The notes under the pieces are model-generated. The model searched no databases and was not told the DNA's origin. It saw nothing but the letters and a program-made list of their open reading frames with translations. The position numbers and the translations under genes are program-made. Positions 56,654 to 64,000 of a DNA stretch of 64,000 nucleotides are shown here, piece after piece. Numbering within the stretch: the first letter of the stretch is position 1; every line of letters starts with the position of its first letter. The DNA comes from Humidesulfovibrio sp. (GTDB lineage: Bacteria > Desulfobacterota > Desulfovibrionia > Desulfovibrionales > Desulfovibrionaceae), in the NCBI GenBank assembly GCA_031292175.1, contig JARLHQ010000010.1, forward strand, positions 1-64,000. Reading direction: 5' to 3'.

Positions 56654-57130
56654 GTGAAAATATCTACGTATATTATTTTTTGTGCGCTGGCATTGTGTCT
56701 TTTTGCCTCAACGGCTATTGCCGCAGATCAGGGTGATGCAAAGTACGTAGGCTCCGCCGCCTGCGAGGGCTGCCACGACAAGGAATACGCGAATTTTACA
56801 AAATTTGCCAAAAAAGCGCACTCCGACCGAAGCGTAAAGATAATGACCAAGAAGCTCACCCCGGACGAGCTGAAGGGCTGCTACGTCTGCCACACCACGG
56901 GCTATGGCAAGCCTGGCGGCTTTGAAAGCTTCGAGAAGACCCCGGACCTGGGGCATGCCGGTTGCGAGGTCTGCCACGGTCCCGGCTCGGCCCATGTGGA
57001 CTCCGGCGGAAATAAAGCGTTTATCAAGGGCAGGGGGCGCATGAACGTCAAGGATTGCGAGGCCTGCCACAATTCCGAGCGCGTGGCCAACTTCCGATTC
57101 AAGCCCATGCTCTTTGGCGGGGCGCACTAG
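56654..57130 (+). CDS. Periplasmic multiheme c-type cytochrome (four CXXCH)
   Basis: 158 residues from a GTG with GGAGGG upstream. The signal peptide ends near STAIAA. Heme sites are CEGCH, CYVCH, CEVCH and CEACH; the spacing and the segment YVGSAACEGCHDKEY resemble the cytochrome c554 / c-prime domain rather than cytochrome c3. It lies nine bases before the heme-bearing chemoreceptor gene. Electron donation to the receptor or joint redox sensing is an inference. Confidence 0.88.
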   Translation: MKISTYIIFCALALCLFASTAIAADQGDAKYVGSAACEGCHDKEYANFTKFAKKAHSDRSVKIMTKKLTPDELKGCYVCHTTGYGKPGGFESFEKTPDLGHAGCEVCHGPGSAHVDSGGNKAFIKGRGRMNVKDCEACHNSERVANFRFKPMLFGGAH

Positions 57131-57139
57131 GAGGCGGCC

Positions 57140-59167
57140 ATGATGATATCAGCTGAAACCATCCGCAAGTCGTTGACCGCCAAAGTCCTGCTGCTGACCC
57201 TCGCCATAAGCGGCGTGGTGTTCCTCTGTCTGTTTCTGGCCACCTCCTTCTGGCAGAAAAAAGCCATGCTGGGCGAGGTGGAGCACAGCTCCCAGCGTTC
57301 CAGCCGCATGATCTCCATGGCCGTGGAGGAACCCATGCGCCTGGGCGACAACGAGGCCACCCGGGCCCGTTTCGCCGAACTCGCGCGGCAGGACAAGGAC
57401 GTCGACATCTACATGGTGGATTATGATGGCAACATCACCTATTCCACCGACAACGCCACGGAGCGCAAGGGCGTCAACGACGTGCTGAACCATGAGGACT
57501 GCCGCGTCCTGGTGGCGAAGAGCCTCAAGGACAAGATCGAGGACGGCGGCCTTATGAACATGGCCGGCACGAATTTCTACACGGAAGTGAAGACCATCCC
57601 AAATGAGCCCGCTTGCTACCACTGCCACGGCAAGAGCAAGCCCATCCTTGGGGCGCTCATCACCCGCCAGAACCTGACCAGCCAGTTCGCCTCGCTGCAT
57701 CTTACGCAGCTCCTCACCTCCATGCTTTCCCTGGCCGGGATGCTGGCGCTCAGCTTCGTCATCTTCCAATTCATCAAGCGCACGGTCATCGCCCGCGTCA
57801 CCTCCATTGAGCGCAGCGCCGACGAGGTCATCCAGGGCAATCTGAACGCGCGTTTCGCCGTGTCCGGAGAGGACAGGCTCGCCGTGCTGGCCTCCCACCT
57901 GGGGAGCATGGTGGAGCGCATCAAGGACCAGCTGGAGTACAACAAAGGCCTGCTTGACGGCATCATCGTGCCCATGATGGTCTGCGACGAGCTGGGCGTC
58001 ATCACCTTCGCCAACACGCCGCTTCTGAACATTCTGGGTCGGCCGGAGAAGGACGTGCTCGGCCAGTGCCCGGACATGGTTTTTCATGGCGAGAAGCGTG
58101 AAACCGCCACCTCAAAGGCGCTTGCGACCTGCGCCAACGTGAGCGGCAATCTGACCTTCAAGCGCGCCGACGGGGTGAGCTTCCCCCTGCACGCCGAGGT
58201 CTCGCCTCTCAAAAATGCCCACGGCAAGCTGGTCGGCGCCATCACCATGCTGGTGGACCTGACCCATGAGGAGCAGACCAGACAGCGCATTGAGGCGCAC
58301 CGTGAGGTGTTGCTGTCCGTGGCCCACGAGGTCACCCAGGTGGCTTTGCGCCTGGAGCAGGCCTCCGAGCACCTGACAGGCCAGATGGAGGAGCTTGCCC
58401 GGGGCATGGACAACGCCTCCGACCGCACGCACAGCATGGCCACGGCCATGGAGGAGATGAACGCCACGGTGCTTGAGGTGGCGAGAAACGCCGGTGAGAC
58501 TGCGGAAGCCTCCGGCAAGGCCAACAGCGTCGCCCGCGAGGGCGGCGATATCGTGCAGAGCACCCTGTCGGAAATCCGCCATGTGGCCACCACCACCACC
58601 AGCCTTTCCGGGGCTTTGGGTGAGCTCTCCAAGAGCGCGCAGGGCATCGGCCAGGTCATGGGCGTCATCAACGACATTGCCGACCAGACGAATCTGCTGG
58701 CCCTGAACGCGGCCATTGAGGCCGCGCGCGCGGGCGACGCCGGACGCGGCTTCGCGGTCGTGGCCGACGAGGTGCGCAAGTTGGCCGAAAAGACCATGAC
58801 CGCCACCAAGGAAGTGGAGACGGCCATCATGCAGGTGCAGCGGAGCACGCAGGACGCCGTGCATGAGATGGATTCGGCGAAGGTGCGCGTGGACAAGACC
58901 ACCGAACTCGCGGGCGGGGCAGGCAACATGCTGACCCAGATCGTGAACGCGTCGGACCGTATCGCGGACATGGTGCGCTCCATTGCCACCGCGGCGGAGG
59001 AACAGTCCGCCACTTCTGAGGAAATCAACCAGAACGTGAGTGAAATCAACAGTCTTTCCGGGCAGATGTCCAAGGACATCCAGACCGCGAACGAGCGCAT
59101 CCGCGAGGTGGCGAGCATGTCTCGAGACTTGGCGCGGCTGGTTGAAAAATTCAGCAGCGAGGAGTAA
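57140..59167 (+). CDS. dcrA: DcrA-like methyl-accepting chemotaxis protein with periplasmic c-type heme site
   Basis: 675 residues. TM1 is about 15-38 and TM2 about 189-212. The periplasmic domain contains one heme-binding motif, CYHCH, near residue 158. A HAMP linker (about 213-265), a PAS domain (about 270-385; [20 protein letters not shown]) and the signalling domain (hairpin [24 protein letters not shown]) follow. Desulfovibrio vulgaris DcrA has the same heme-plus-MCP build and senses oxygen or redox potential. The upstream cytochrome gene is likely in the same operon. Confidence 0.85.
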   Translation: MMISAETIRKSLTAKVLLLTLAISGVVFLCLFLATSFWQKKAMLGEVEHSSQRSSRMISMAVEEPMRLGDNEATRARFAELARQDKDVDIYMVDYDGNITYSTDNATERKGVNDVLNHEDCRVLVAKSLKDKIEDGGLMNMAGTNFYTEVKTIPNEPACYHCHGKSKPILGALITRQNLTSQFASLHLTQLLTSMLSLAGMLALSFVIFQFIKRTVIARVTSIERSADEVIQGNLNARFAVSGEDRLAVLASHLGSMVERIKDQLEYNKGLLDGIIVPMMVCDELGVITFANTPLLNILGRPEKDVLGQCPDMVFHGEKRETATSKALATCANVSGNLTFKRADGVSFPLHAEVSPLKNAHGKLVGAITMLVDLTHEEQTRQRIEAHREVLLSVAHEVTQVALRLEQASEHLTGQMEELARGMDNASDRTHSMATAMEEMNATVLEVARNAGETAEASGKANSVAREGGDIVQSTLSEIRHVATTTTSLSGALGELSKSAQGIGQVMGVINDIADQTNLLALNAAIEAARAGDAGRGFAVVADEVRKLAEKTMTATKEVETAIMQVQRSTQDAVHEMDSAKVRVDKTTELAGGAGNMLTQIVNASDRIADMVRSIATAAEEQSATSEEINQNVSEINSLSGQMSKDIQTANERIREVASMSRDLARLVEKFSSEE

Positions 59168-59208
59168 GCTCTTCCATAGTCCAAAACCGGACCAACCGGG
59201 AGCATGCT

Positions 59209-59541
59209 ATGGAAGAATATACTCAAGAACGGCGGCAATATGGACGGCTGAGCTTGCTGGCTTACGGGCAAGGCAGAATCTGTACCCTGGAATTTGACGG
59301 TTTGCGCTGCAAAGCCGATCTCATAGACATCAGCGCGGGGGGAGCGCGCCTTCGGCACACCCCCCCGCCGGACCTGCCGGACGCAAAGACCCTTGTTCTT
59401 ACCATCCATGGGGTGGAGGACGGGGGGCTGCTGCAAAAACTTTCCGCAAGCATCCGTTGGCGCAACGGCCAGGAGATTGGCGTGAAGTTTGCCCAAGACC
59501 TGGAAGTGGGCGTCAGCACCCTTCAGCGCCTGGTTTGTTGA
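59209..59541 (+). CDS. PilZ domain protein
   Basis: 110 residues, GGGAG site. ERRQYGRL supplies the RxxxR part and LIDISAGGARLRH the (D/N)xSxxG part of the c-di-GMP-binding PilZ fold. VRF-like ending GVKFAQDL is typical. It is a single-domain c-di-GMP receptor, possibly acting on motility or chemotaxis, since it directly follows the receptor gene. The target is unknown. Confidence 0.87.
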   Translation: MEEYTQERRQYGRLSLLAYGQGRICTLEFDGLRCKADLIDISAGGARLRHTPPPDLPDAKTLVLTIHGVEDGGLLQKLSASIRWRNGQEIGVKFAQDLEVGVSTLQRLVC

Positions 59542-59569
59542 TCCCCGCATCCCTTCCTGACATGTAGCC

Positions 59570-59605
59570 GCCAACGCGAGTCCCCCCCTGGGATTTCGCG
59601 TTGGC
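59570..59605. repeat. Inverted repeat after the PilZ gene
   Basis: GCCAACGCGA (59570-59579) pairs with TCGCGTTGGC (59596-59605). No T-tract follows, so it may be a weak or Rho-assisted terminator for the dcrA-PilZ unit. Confidence 0.55.
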
Positions 59606-59721
59606 GTTCGCGTGCGGGTATTCGCTGGCGCTATGCGATATAGATAGCGAGTAGGCCTGCTTGGCAAACCCCTTCCGTTTCAGTATTGCCCTGCACACCA
59701 TTTATTGCCGAGGCAAATCGC

Positions 59722-59759
59722 TTGACTTCGGCCGTGCAAGTTATTAGGAATTATTCTCA
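59722..59759 (+). promoter_or_regulatory. perR promoter with operator-like dyad
   Basis: TTGACT (59722-59727) and TAGGAA (59745-59750) are 17 bases apart. The dyad TTAGGAATTATTCTCA (59744-59759; core GAATTATTC) overlaps the -10, the expected place for autoregulation by a Fur-family repressor. Confidence 0.5.
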
Positions 59760-59775
59760 GCAGGGAGAGTCACTC

Positions 59776-60180
59776 ATGGAAATGGAAGAAAAGAAGGGCG
59801 TTCGCCTGTCGCGCCAGCGCGAGACCATCCTCGCGGAGTTGTGCAAGGTGAAGACGCATCCCACAGCGGACGAGGTCTACGACATGGTGCGCAAGATCAT
59901 GCCCCGGATCAGCCTGGGCACGGTGTACCGGAATCTGGACTTCTTGAGCAGCAGGGGGGTGGTGCTGCGTCTGGGGGGTGCCGGAACGCAGAAGCGTTTC
60001 GACGGCAACCCCATGCCGCACCCGCATCTGCGCTGCTCCGCGTGCGGGCGCGTGGACGATCTTGAGTCTTTCTTAAGCCTGCCGGATCTGCCGGTGGAGC
60101 AGTCCATGGGCTACAGCAATCTCCGTTGTGATGTGGAATTCGTGGGGGTGTGCCCCACCTGCGCCGGGAAAGAAATCTGA
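59776..60180 (+). CDS. perR: Fur-family transcriptional regulator, PerR type
   Basis: 134 residues from the ATG at 59776 (GGGAGAG site). The winged-helix part has RLSRQRETILAELCKVKTHPTADEVYDMV and SLGTVYRNLDFLSSRGVV. The metal sites include HPHLRCSACGRVDD and CPTCAGKE, the two CxxC zinc pairs of PerR/Fur. Position ahead of rubrerythrin, desulfoferrodoxin and rubredoxin genes points to PerR, a peroxide-sensing repressor. It probably controls itself and the following oxygen-defence genes. Confidence 0.88.
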   Translation: MEMEEKKGVRLSRQRETILAELCKVKTHPTADEVYDMVRKIMPRISLGTVYRNLDFLSSRGVVLRLGGAGTQKRFDGNPMPHPHLRCSACGRVDDLESFLSLPDLPVEQSMGYSNLRCDVEFVGVCPTCAGKEI

Positions 60181-60295
60181 GCAGCACGTCTCGGACGGTC
60201 ATTTTTTTCTGGCGCTCTCCACACAATCTGGTAATGGTGAATCGTGACAACCAGTCAGGTCATGGCCTGGCCATGTTCAGAAAGGAGCTTGCACT
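60181..60295 (+). other. perR-rbr spacer with palindrome
   Basis: 115 bases containing the perfect 15-base dyad CATGGCCTGGCCATG (60261-60275) just before the rubrerythrin ribosome site. No T-tract follows the dyad. A T-run (near 60201-60207) lies upstream without a stem. Confidence 0.4.
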
Positions 60296-60868
60296 ATGAG
60301 CCTTCGTGGAACCCGCACCGAAAAAAATATCCTGACCGCCTTCGCCGGCGAGTCCCAGGCCCGCAACCGCTACACCTACTTTGCCGCCGCGGCGAAAAAA
60401 GAAGGCTTCGTGCAGATTTCGGCCGTATTCGAGGAAACCGCCAACCAGGAGAAGGAGCACGCCAAGCGTCTCTTCAAGCTGCTTGAGGGCGGCGAGGTGG
60501 AAATCACCGCCGCGTTCCCCGCTGGCGCCATCGGCAGCACCCTGGAGAACCTGAAGGCTTCCGCCGGCGGCGAGAACCACGAGCAGACCAGCATGTACCC
60601 TGAATTCGCCAAGGTCGCGCGCGAGGAAGGCTTCTCCGACATCGCCGTGATCTTTGAGGCCATTGCCGTGGCGGAGCGTTTCCACGAGAAGCGCTTCAAC
60701 GCCCTGGCCGCAAATATCGAGTCCGGCAAGGTCTTCAAGAAAGACAAGAAGGTCAGCTGGCGCTGCCGCAACTGCGGGTACGTTTACGAGGGCGAAGCCG
60801 CCCCGAACAAGTGCCCGGCTTGCGCGCATCCCCAGGCGCACTTCGAGTTGGCTGAAGAAAACTGGTAA
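60296..60868 (+). CDS. rbr: Rubrerythrin
   Basis: 190 residues, AAAGGAG site. The N-terminal ferritin-like diiron domain has TAFAGESQARNRYTYFA and EETANQEKEHAKRLF, then EGFSDIAVIFEAIAVAERFHEKRF, giving the Glu/His ligands. The C-terminal rubredoxin-like domain has CRNCGYVYEG and CPACAHPQ. It reduces hydrogen peroxide in anaerobes with electrons from rubredoxin. It lies in the perR block, 31 bases before desulfoferrodoxin. Confidence 0.97.
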   Translation: MSLRGTRTEKNILTAFAGESQARNRYTYFAAAAKKEGFVQISAVFEETANQEKEHAKRLFKLLEGGEVEITAAFPAGAIGSTLENLKASAGGENHEQTSMYPEFAKVAREEGFSDIAVIFEAIAVAERFHEKRFNALAANIESGKVFKKDKKVSWRCRNCGYVYEGEAAPNKCPACAHPQAHFELAEENW

Positions 60869-60899
60869 CCTGAGCTGAGTACAGGAGCGAGGAGGGACT

Positions 60900-61283
60900 A
60901 TGGGAATCGAATGCGGACAGGTCTACAAGTGTGACACCTGCGGGAATATCGTCATTGTGACCCACGCTGGTGGCGGTGAACTGGTTTGCTGCGGCGCGCC
61001 CATGAAGCTTATGGTCGAAAACACCGTGGACGCGGCCAAGGAAAAGCATGTCCCCGTCATCGAGAAGGTCCCCGGCGGCTACAAGGTGAAGGTCGGCGCC
61101 GTTCCTCACCCCATGGAGGAGAAGCACTGGATCGAGTGGATCGAGCTGATGGCCGACGGCATGGTCATGACCAAGCTGTTGAAGCCCGGCGATGCCCCCG
61201 AGGCCGTGTTCGTCACCGAGGCCAAGAGCGTCTCCGTGCGCGAGTACTGCAACCTGCACGGACTCTGGTCGGCCAAGTCCTAA
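60900..61283 (+). CDS. dfx: Desulfoferrodoxin (superoxide reductase)
   Basis: 127 residues. The N-terminal desulforedoxin-like iron site uses Cys in [11 protein letters not shown] and LVCCGAPM. The C-terminal Fe(His)4Cys centre uses the His in [20 protein letters not shown] and the CNLHGLW segment. This is the 2Fe type. It reduces superoxide to peroxide without making oxygen; rubredoxin supplies electrons. It precedes the rubredoxin fusion gene by 32 bases. Confidence 0.97.
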   Translation: MGIECGQVYKCDTCGNIVIVTHAGGGELVCCGAPMKLMVENTVDAAKEKHVPVIEKVPGGYKVKVGAVPHPMEEKHWIEWIELMADGMVMTKLLKPGDAPEAVFVTEAKSVSVREYCNLHGLWSAKS

Positions 61284-61315
61284 AGGATTGACGCTTCGCG
61301 AGGAGGAGTAGCCGC

Positions 61316-61708
61316 ATGGCCCAGCCGGAAGAAATGTACCAGTGCCAGAACACCAACTGCGGGTACATCTATAATCCCGACAAGGGCGACCGCAAGGGCA
61401 AGATCCCTGGGGGCACAAGGTTCGAGGGCCTGCCAGACGACTGGAAATGCCCCATTTGCGGCGGCGGCAAGAAATGCTTCCGGCCCCTGGCCGGACCAGG
61501 CTCCACCCGCGAGGTGAGCTGCCCCACACCCACTGAAGGAGAATCCCCGATGCAGAAGTATGTGTGCAACATCTGCGGCTATGTGTACGATCCGGAGCTC
61601 GGCGACCCGGACAATGACATCAAGCCCGGCACCAAATGGGAAGCGCTTCCCGATTCTTGGACCTGCCCCATCTGCGGGGCGACCAAAGAGAACTTCAGTC
61701 CAGAATAA
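61316..61708 (+). CDS. Two-domain rubredoxin (Rd2-like + Rd) with internal start
   Basis: 130 residues. The first domain (about 7-57) has CQNTNC, a CX4C instead of CXXC, with CPICGG, as in the extended-spacing rubredoxin-2 of D. desulfuricans. The second (about 79-130) is a standard rubredoxin: [22 protein letters not shown] and [11 protein letters not shown]. There is no stop between them. A perfect AAGGAG lies eight bases before the Met79 codon (ATG at 61550), so a free 52-residue rubredoxin could also be made. It should pass electrons to Roo, Dfx and rubrerythrin. Confidence 0.92.
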   Translation: MAQPEEMYQCQNTNCGYIYNPDKGDRKGKIPGGTRFEGLPDDWKCPICGGGKKCFRPLAGPGSTREVSCPTPTEGESPMQKYVCNICGYVYDPELGDPDNDIKPGTKWEALPDSWTCPICGATKENFSPE

Positions 61709-61751
61709 CCAGTTGGTTACGGCATGCTGGCCGTAAGCATCAGACCTATCC

Positions 61752-61790
61752 GGGAGCGTCTTCTTGACAGGGGGGCGCTCCCCGTGTTTT
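61752..61790 (+). terminator. Possible terminator upstream of roo
   Basis: GGGAGCG (61752-61758) pairs with CGCTCCC (61776-61782), followed by CGTGTTTT. Two TTGACA hexamers (61764-61769 and 61789-61794) in the same stretch may be -35 elements for roo, but no good -10 is seen. A second small stem TTACGGC/GCCGTAA lies at 61717-61736. Confidence 0.45.
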
Positions 61791-61885
61791 GACAAAATAG
61801 AGCAAATGTAGGGTGCCCCGCCTGCCCTGAAGCGGCGTCGGGCTGGCAACAAACCTTTTCTGCATGGACATTGAACGGAGACGGC

Positions 61886-63100
61886 ATGAAACCTGTTGAG
61901 ATTAAAAAAGACATCTTTTGGGTTGGCGCAGTAGACTGGAACAGCCGCGACTTTCACGGCTACGCCCTGTCTCCGCGCGGCACCACCTACAACGCGTATT
62001 TGGTGAAGGACGAAAAGATCACCCTGTTCGACACGGTGAAGGCGGACTTCACCAACGAGCTCATGTGCTCCATCGCCCAGGCCTGCGGTGGGACGCCCCG
62101 CATCGACTACCTGGTGGTGAACCACCTGGAGCCGGACCATGCGGGCTGCCTGGACCGCATCGTGGACCACTACCACCCGGAGAAGATCTTCTGCTCGCCC
62201 ATGGGCGAAAAGGCCCTGCGCTCCTACTACCACAATTCGCAGGACTGGCCCATCGAGGTCGTGCCCACCGGCGCGTCCATCAAGATCGGCAAGCGCACCG
62301 TGCAGTTCATTGAGACGCGCATGGTGCACTGGCCGGACAACATGATCTCCTACATCCCCGAGGACAAAATCGCATTCTCCTCCGACGCCTTCGGCCAGAA
62401 CTGGGCCAGCACCGAGCGCTTTGTCGACGAGGTGGACCGCCACTCGCTGGACGCCGTCCTGGCCGACTACTACGCCAACATCGTGCTGCCTTACTCGCCG
62501 GTGGTGATCAAGCTCCTGGACGCCCTGGCCGGCATGAACCTCGACATCGACATGCTCTGCCCGGACCACGGCCTCATCTGGCGCGGCAAAAAGGACGTGG
62601 CGCACGCGCTGAACTCTTACCGCGAGTTTGCCCTGCAGAAGCCCACGAAAAAGGCTGTCATTGTGTACGACACCATGTGGCACAGTACGGAGAAGATGGC
62701 CCGCGCCATCTGCGACGGCCTGGCCGATGAGGGCATCAGCGTGCGCATCATGAGCGTGAAGCACAACCACCACAGCGCGGTCATGCGCGAGGTGTTCGAT
62801 GCCGCGGCCGTGCTCGTGGGCTCGCCCACGCACAACAATGGCATTCTGCCCATGGTGGCCGACGTGCTGACCTACATGAAGGGCCTGCGGCCCCAGAACA
62901 AGCTCGGCGCGGTATTCGGCTCCTTCGGCTGGAGCGGCGAGTGTGTGAAGATTCTGACCGAGCACCTGTCCGGCATGGGCATGGAGATGGTCGAGCCCGG
63001 CGTGAAGGTGAAGAACCTGCCCGGCCACGACACCTTCCAGGCCTGCTACGAGCTGGGCAGGAAGGTCGGCCAGGCCATCAACGCCAAGCTGTCGGCCTAG
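61886..63100 (+). CDS. roo: Rubredoxin:oxygen oxidoreductase (flavodiiron protein)
   Basis: 404 residues from the ATG at 61886 (CGGAG site). The metallo-beta-lactamase-like domain carries the diiron ligands HLEPDHAG, the His of RMVHWPDNM, the Asp of FSSDAFGQNW and the His of LCPDHGLIW. The flavodoxin-like domain (after about residue 250) binds FMN: IVYDTMWHSTEKMA, VGSPTHNNGI, FGSFGWSGE. It reduces oxygen to water (and often NO) with electrons from rubredoxin. It ends the oxygen-defence block, followed by a terminator. Confidence 0.97.
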   Translation: MKPVEIKKDIFWVGAVDWNSRDFHGYALSPRGTTYNAYLVKDEKITLFDTVKADFTNELMCSIAQACGGTPRIDYLVVNHLEPDHAGCLDRIVDHYHPEKIFCSPMGEKALRSYYHNSQDWPIEVVPTGASIKIGKRTVQFIETRMVHWPDNMISYIPEDKIAFSSDAFGQNWASTERFVDEVDRHSLDAVLADYYANIVLPYSPVVIKLLDALAGMNLDIDMLCPDHGLIWRGKKDVAHALNSYREFALQKPTKKAVIVYDTMWHSTEKMARAICDGLADEGISVRIMSVKHNHHSAVMREVFDAAAVLVGSPTHNNGILPMVADVLTYMKGLRPQNKLGAVFGSFGWSGECVKILTEHLSGMGMEMVEPGVKVKNLPGHDTFQACYELGRKVGQAINAKLSA

Positions 63101-63112
63101 TTCCGTCGAACC

Positions 63113-63145
63113 GGGGGAGGGCCGCGCGCCCTCCCCCTTTTTTTT
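63113..63145 (+). terminator. Rho-independent terminator after roo
   Basis: GGGGGAGGGC (63113-63122) and GCCCTCCCCC (63128-63137) form a perfect 10-base stem with a T8 tract. Confidence 0.93.
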
Positions 63146-63165
63146 GCAACGCCGAGGGGGGCGCT

Positions 63166-63963
63166 ATGGCTGAGCAGACAATGGGCAAGGTCTGGTTCAT
63201 CGGTGCGGGCCCCGGCGATCCGGAACTCATCACCGTCAAGGGCCAACGGCTCATCAGCCAGGCGGACATCATTGTCTACGCCGGATCGCTGGTCCCGCGC
63301 GAGGTGCTCACCGGGGCGCGGCAGGGCATCCGCGTGGTCGATTCCGCGCCGCTCTCCCTGCCGGAGACGCACGCCCTGTTGCGTGACTGCGCCATGAACG
63401 GAGGTCTGGCCGCGCGCGTGCATACGGGCGAGCCCTCCATCTACGGGGCCGTGCGCGAACAGGCCGCGCTGCTCGACGCCGACGGCATCCCCTGGGACGT
63501 GGTGCCCGGCGTGTCCAGCGCCTTCGCCGCCGCCGCCGCGGCCAAGGTCTCCTTCACTGTGCCCGGCGGGCCGCAGACATTCATCCTCACGCGCCTCGCC
63601 GGCCGCACGGCTGTGCCCGCTTCCGAGTCCCTGCCGCTTCTGGCCGCCCATGGCGCGGCCATGGCCGTGCTGCTCAGCGCGGGCGATCCGGAGCGTCTGG
63701 AGGCCCAGCTGTTGGGCGGAGGCTATCCGCCGGAGACGACCATTGTGCTCGGGCACAAGGTGGGCTGGCCCGACGGCGAAGTGCTGCGCGCCCGGCTGGA
63801 CCAACTGGCCCATACGGTGCGCACGCGCGGCTTCACCCGGCAGACGGTGTTTCTTGTGCTGCCCGGCGAGGATCTTGATCCGGAAACCGCGCGCTCGCGT
63901 CTCTACGCGCCGGAGTTCACCCACGGCTGGCGCGAGGGCACGGAAGAGGAGGGCGGCGCCTGA
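63166..63963 (+). CDS. cbiF: Cobalt-precorrin-4 C11-methyltransferase
   Basis: 265 residues from the ATG at 63166 (GAGGGGG site). It is a tetrapyrrole methylase: VWFIGAGPGDPELITVKGQRLI, VYAGSLVPREVL, VRVHTGEPSIYGA-like ARVHTGEPSIYGAVREQ and VPGVSSAFAAAA. It adds the C11 methyl group during anaerobic corrin synthesis, complementing cbiD, cbiET, cbiG and cbiH found 20 kb away. Its stop overlaps the start of the next gene by one base. Confidence 0.95.
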   Translation: MAEQTMGKVWFIGAGPGDPELITVKGQRLISQADIIVYAGSLVPREVLTGARQGIRVVDSAPLSLPETHALLRDCAMNGGLAARVHTGEPSIYGAVREQAALLDADGIPWDVVPGVSSAFAAAAAAKVSFTVPGGPQTFILTRLAGRTAVPASESLPLLAAHGAAMAVLLSAGDPERLEAQLLGGGYPPETTIVLGHKVGWPDGEVLRARLDQLAHTVRTRGFTRQTVFLVLPGEDLDPETARSRLYAPEFTHGWREGTEEEGGA

Positions 63964-64000
63964 TGCGGCGGTTCGGCGTGGCCACGGCCAAACGCGAGGA
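63963..64000 (+). CDS. Start of an unidentified gene, cut by window edge
   Basis: Only the first 12 codons (MRRFGVATAKRE) are present, starting at an ATG that shares its A with the cbiF stop (TGATG). The tight overlap suggests another cobalamin or SAM-pathway gene, but the sequence is too short to identify. Confidence 0.45.
   Translation, partial: MRRFGVATAKRE

Overview
The window is GC-rich, densely coded chromosomal DNA. It most likely comes from a sulfate-reducing Desulfovibrionaceae bacterium (Desulfovibrio and relatives); the genus cannot be fixed by eye. The pointers are a tetraheme cytochrome c3, a c-type-heme chemoreceptor of the DcrA type, a PerR / rubrerythrin / desulfoferrodoxin / rubredoxin / rubredoxin:oxygen oxidoreductase oxygen-defence block, anaerobic (early-cobalt) cobalamin genes, a futalosine-type menaquinone gene and a PurL of the type without glutaminase. 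I see no prophage, insertion sequence, CRISPR array, tRNA or rRNA.

Layout. 1-4.1 kb, minus strand: a truncated DUF4118 histidine kinase, the ABC-F ATPase Uup, an isochorismatase-fold hydrolase and a 48-residue ORF. 4.1-10.0 kb, plus: a tightly packed run of cbiR, cobU, a DHH phosphoesterase, polA and cbiK. 10.1-12.9 kb, minus: a histidine kinase and its sigma-54 response regulator. 13.2-16.1 kb, plus: a DUF364 protein with a molybdate-like ABC transporter. 16.1-20.7 kb: a Lon protease with an embedded receiver domain, divergent from a four-gene TSUP (TauE-type) exporter operon; palindromic sites lie between them. 21.0-26.6 kb, plus: an FAH-family enzyme, rpsB-tsf-pyrH-frr-uppS and two exported DUF2059-like proteins. 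26.7-33.9 kb, minus: ribBA-ribH-nusB-leuS-lptE-holA-radC. 34.3-38.2 kb, plus: a lipoprotein, tandem isochorismatase paralogs, a second lipoprotein and an SDR-DUF2867 protein. 38.2-42.4 kb: cbiD-cbiET-cbiG-cbiH. 42.6-46.1 kb: cytochrome c3, a large acidic coiled-coil protein and, convergent, a receiver protein with a degenerate HD-GYP domain. 46.3-53.4 kb: a structured leader, a small ORF, menG, a DUF2065 protein, a nucleotide-sugar dehydrogenase, mqnB, a polyprenyl synthase and an HDOD-GGDEF protein. 53.5-59.5 kb: purL, then a multiheme cytochrome with a DcrA-like receptor and a PilZ protein. 59.7-63.1 kb: the oxygen-defence genes. 63.2 kb to the end: cbiF and the first codons of another gene.

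How they work together. The cobalamin genes are split over four places (cbiR-cobU, cbiK, cbiD-ET-G-H, cbiF) and cover much of the anaerobic corrin pathway plus cobinamide salvage. mqnB, the polyprenyl synthase and menG belong to menaquinone synthesis. The PerR block should scavenge superoxide, peroxide and oxygen, while the heme receptor next to it probably steers the cell by redox state. The least explained elements are the Lon-receiver fusion with its palindrome-bearing divergent region, the multi-hairpin leader upstream of menG, and a rubredoxin fusion with an internal translation start.
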